Of a DNA stretch of 64,000 nt, positions 63,062 through 64,000 are shown in pieces; the stretch's first letter is position 1; each line of letters starts with the position of its first letter. The stretch is from assembly GCA_049279675.1 (NCBI GenBank), contig JBAPOP010000138.1, positions 1-64,000 of the forward strand. The letters are read 5' to 3'. The stretch comes from Palsa-147 sp049279675. GTDB lineage: Bacteria; Acidobacteriota; Terriglobia; Acidiferrales; UBA7541. Both the position numbers and the translations under genes were made by a program. A model generated the notes under the pieces. That model had not been told where the DNA came from and did not search any database. It saw only the letters and a list, made by a program, of their open reading frames with translations.

Positions 63062-63233
63062 CCCTATCGCTCTACTGCGCTCCGCGAATTTCTTGCAGAA
63101 TAATCCCTGAAAGTCGCATCGCCGCTGGGAAGTTCGCGTTGAAGTAGCAGAACTCGCCTAAGAATTGGACGGCGGCGTTGTGTGCGTTGCCGCCCCCGAG
63201 TGTCACGCCATTTCTGAGAAGAAACAAACCGAA

Positions 63234-63557
63234 TCAGTGAGGCCGAAGATCGAGAATTCGCAAGCTGTCCGGAAAGAACATGATCAGCATCATGCAGATG
63301 CAAAACACCATCGCCGGAATCAGTAAGAGGAACAATCCAAGGTGCTCGAATCGAAGATGCATGAAGTAGGAAATAATAAGCGCGCTCTTGATGAGCGACA
63401 ATCCCACAAGAATCGTGAGCATGAGCGCGGGCTGTAATCGCAAGTACGCCAAAAAGACTTCGATGGCAGTCAACAACAGCAGCCAAAACCAAACCTGCGT
63501 GAATAATTTGGTGCTGCCAACCGAATGACTCTCGACCGCTGCTCCGTGTGCGCTCAT
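63234..63557 (-). CDS. Cytochrome c oxidase subunit IV (CtaF-like)
   Basis: 107 residues with three membrane helices and short loops. ALIISYFMHLRFEHLGL is the signature of prokaryotic subunit IV. It follows subunit III by ten bases, as in caa3-type haem-copper oxidase operons. Start at ATG 63557. The intergenic 63062-63233 shows no gene. Confidence 0.85.
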   Translation of the reverse strand: MSAHGAAVESHSVGSTKLFTQVWFWLLLLTAIEVFLAYLRLQPALMLTILVGLSLIKSALIISYFMHLRFEHLGLFLLLIPAMVFCICMMLIMFFPDSLRILDLRPH

Positions 63558-63567
63558 TCCATCGCTC

Positions 63568-64000
63568 CTAGCCCTTGAGGTTGACCGACATCAAATAGAC
63601 AAGCGGAAAGATGAACATCCAGACGAGGTCCACGAAGTGCCAGTAGAGCCCGCTCACTTCCACGTCTTCCGCCTTGAATTTGCCGTTTCCAAAGCCCCAA
63701 GCAATCACCGCGAGATATCCGACTCCGATCGTTACGTGCAGCATGTGCAAGCCAGTGAGTCCGAAGAATGTGCCGCCGAACAAGGGAACGCCCCACGGGT
63801 TCGACCAGGGAGTGACGTGTTCCACCACCATGAGCGTGTACCACTCTGTTGCGTGAATCACGACGAAGGCCAAACCAAACAGCATCGTCAAACCGAGATA
63901 GCGCAGCGTCTTCTTCCGATCGCCGCGATGCGCCGACGCAACTCCCAACACCATCGTCAAGCTGCTGCTAAGGAGAATCAGCGTCATCAAAGTCGACTTC
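63568..64000 (-). CDS. Cytochrome c oxidase subunit III, partial
   Basis: C-terminal part of subunit III; the gene runs off the right edge. At least five membrane helices remain, with FVVIHATEWYTL, a GGTFFGLTGLHMLHVTIGVGYL segment containing conserved histidines, and WHFVDLVWMFIFPLVYL. Subunit III stabilises the oxidase core. The rest of the operon (subunits I and II) should lie beyond 64000. Confidence 0.85.
   Translation of the reverse strand, partial: KSTLMTLILLSSSLTMVLGVASAHRGDRKKTLRYLGLTMLFGLAFVVIHATEWYTLMVVEHVTPWSNPWGVPLFGGTFFGLTGLHMLHVTIGVGYLAVIAWGFGNGKFKAEDVEVSGLYWHFVDLVWMFIFPLVYLMSVNLKG

Overview
The window looks like chromosomal DNA of a Gram-negative, GC-rich soil-type bacterium, most likely an acidobacterium (Acidobacteriota, class Terriglobia or a relative). 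Direct support is an LpxB gene (outer-membrane lipid A), many signal peptides and lipoprotein signals, DUF962, MidA and SIS-type gene families, and many large unrecognised secreted or helical proteins. The phylum call is inference from gene content and style; no rRNA is present. I see no phage, insertion sequence, CRISPR array or plasmid module. Two tRNA genes and one SRP RNA gene are present.

Layout. 0.2-6.1 kb: sugar-phosphate catabolism island with two DeoR-family regulators, two PfkB-family sugar kinases, an AgaS/NagB-II-like SIS isomerase or deaminase, and an amidohydrolase. 6.3-9.7 kb: DHA2-type drug exporter and a secreted serine beta-lactamase-like protein. 9.9-14.1 kb: tRNA-Ser, a kinase-phospholyase fusion, a TauE/SafE exporter, tRNA-Gln and an unlisted 51-codon gene. 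14.2-20.2 kb: site-2 protease homologue, a sigma54-type activator with a degenerate receiver, a PilZ protein, and periplasmic and TPR proteins. 20.3-23.7 kb: SRP RNA-dnaX-ybaB-recR, then a DUF962 protein. 23.9-27.3 kb: a PilZ-like protein with a roughly 650-residue coiled coil, a terminator and an unknown gene. 27.3-35.1 kb: lipoprotein, heterodimeric ABC exporter, lpxB and an M1-like protein that lacks its zinc ligands.

35.1-43.9 kb: one long minus-strand run of tightly spaced genes: two crotonase-family enzymes (one PaaG-like), a mismatch glycosylase, a two-subunit CoA-transferase, rhodanese, ArsC-like protein, amidohydrolase, 3-hydroxyacyl-CoA dehydrogenase, macro-domain protein, small unknown and MidA. 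It reads as acyl-CoA or aromatic-acid catabolism with passengers. 44.0-51.4 kb: ECF sigma factor with its zinc-finger anti-sigma partner, ornithine cyclodeaminase family, NHL-repeat lipoprotein, SH3-like protein, DoxX, PspC and a fused 2-oxoacid dehydrogenase E1. 51.5-55.8 kb: a MrfA-MrfB (YprA-YprB) DNA repair pair. 55.8-62.7 kb: a signalling-rich stretch with a DksA-type zinc finger fused to a PP2C phosphatase, an HExxH protein, an XRE regulator with a perfect 18-bp palindrome in its promoter, a small secreted proline-rich peptide, membrane proteins and a receiver-HD-GYP protein. 63.2-64.0 kb: subunits IV and III (partial) of a haem-copper oxidase.

The strongest unusual signals are proteins with known folds in odd states: degenerate receiver plus altered GAFTGA loop, zinc-less M1 protein, DksA finger on a phosphatase, kinase plus phospholyase in one chain, and the PilZ-coiled-coil giant. 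Nothing here proves a wholly new system. All functional calls come from reading motifs by eye; no database searches were run.
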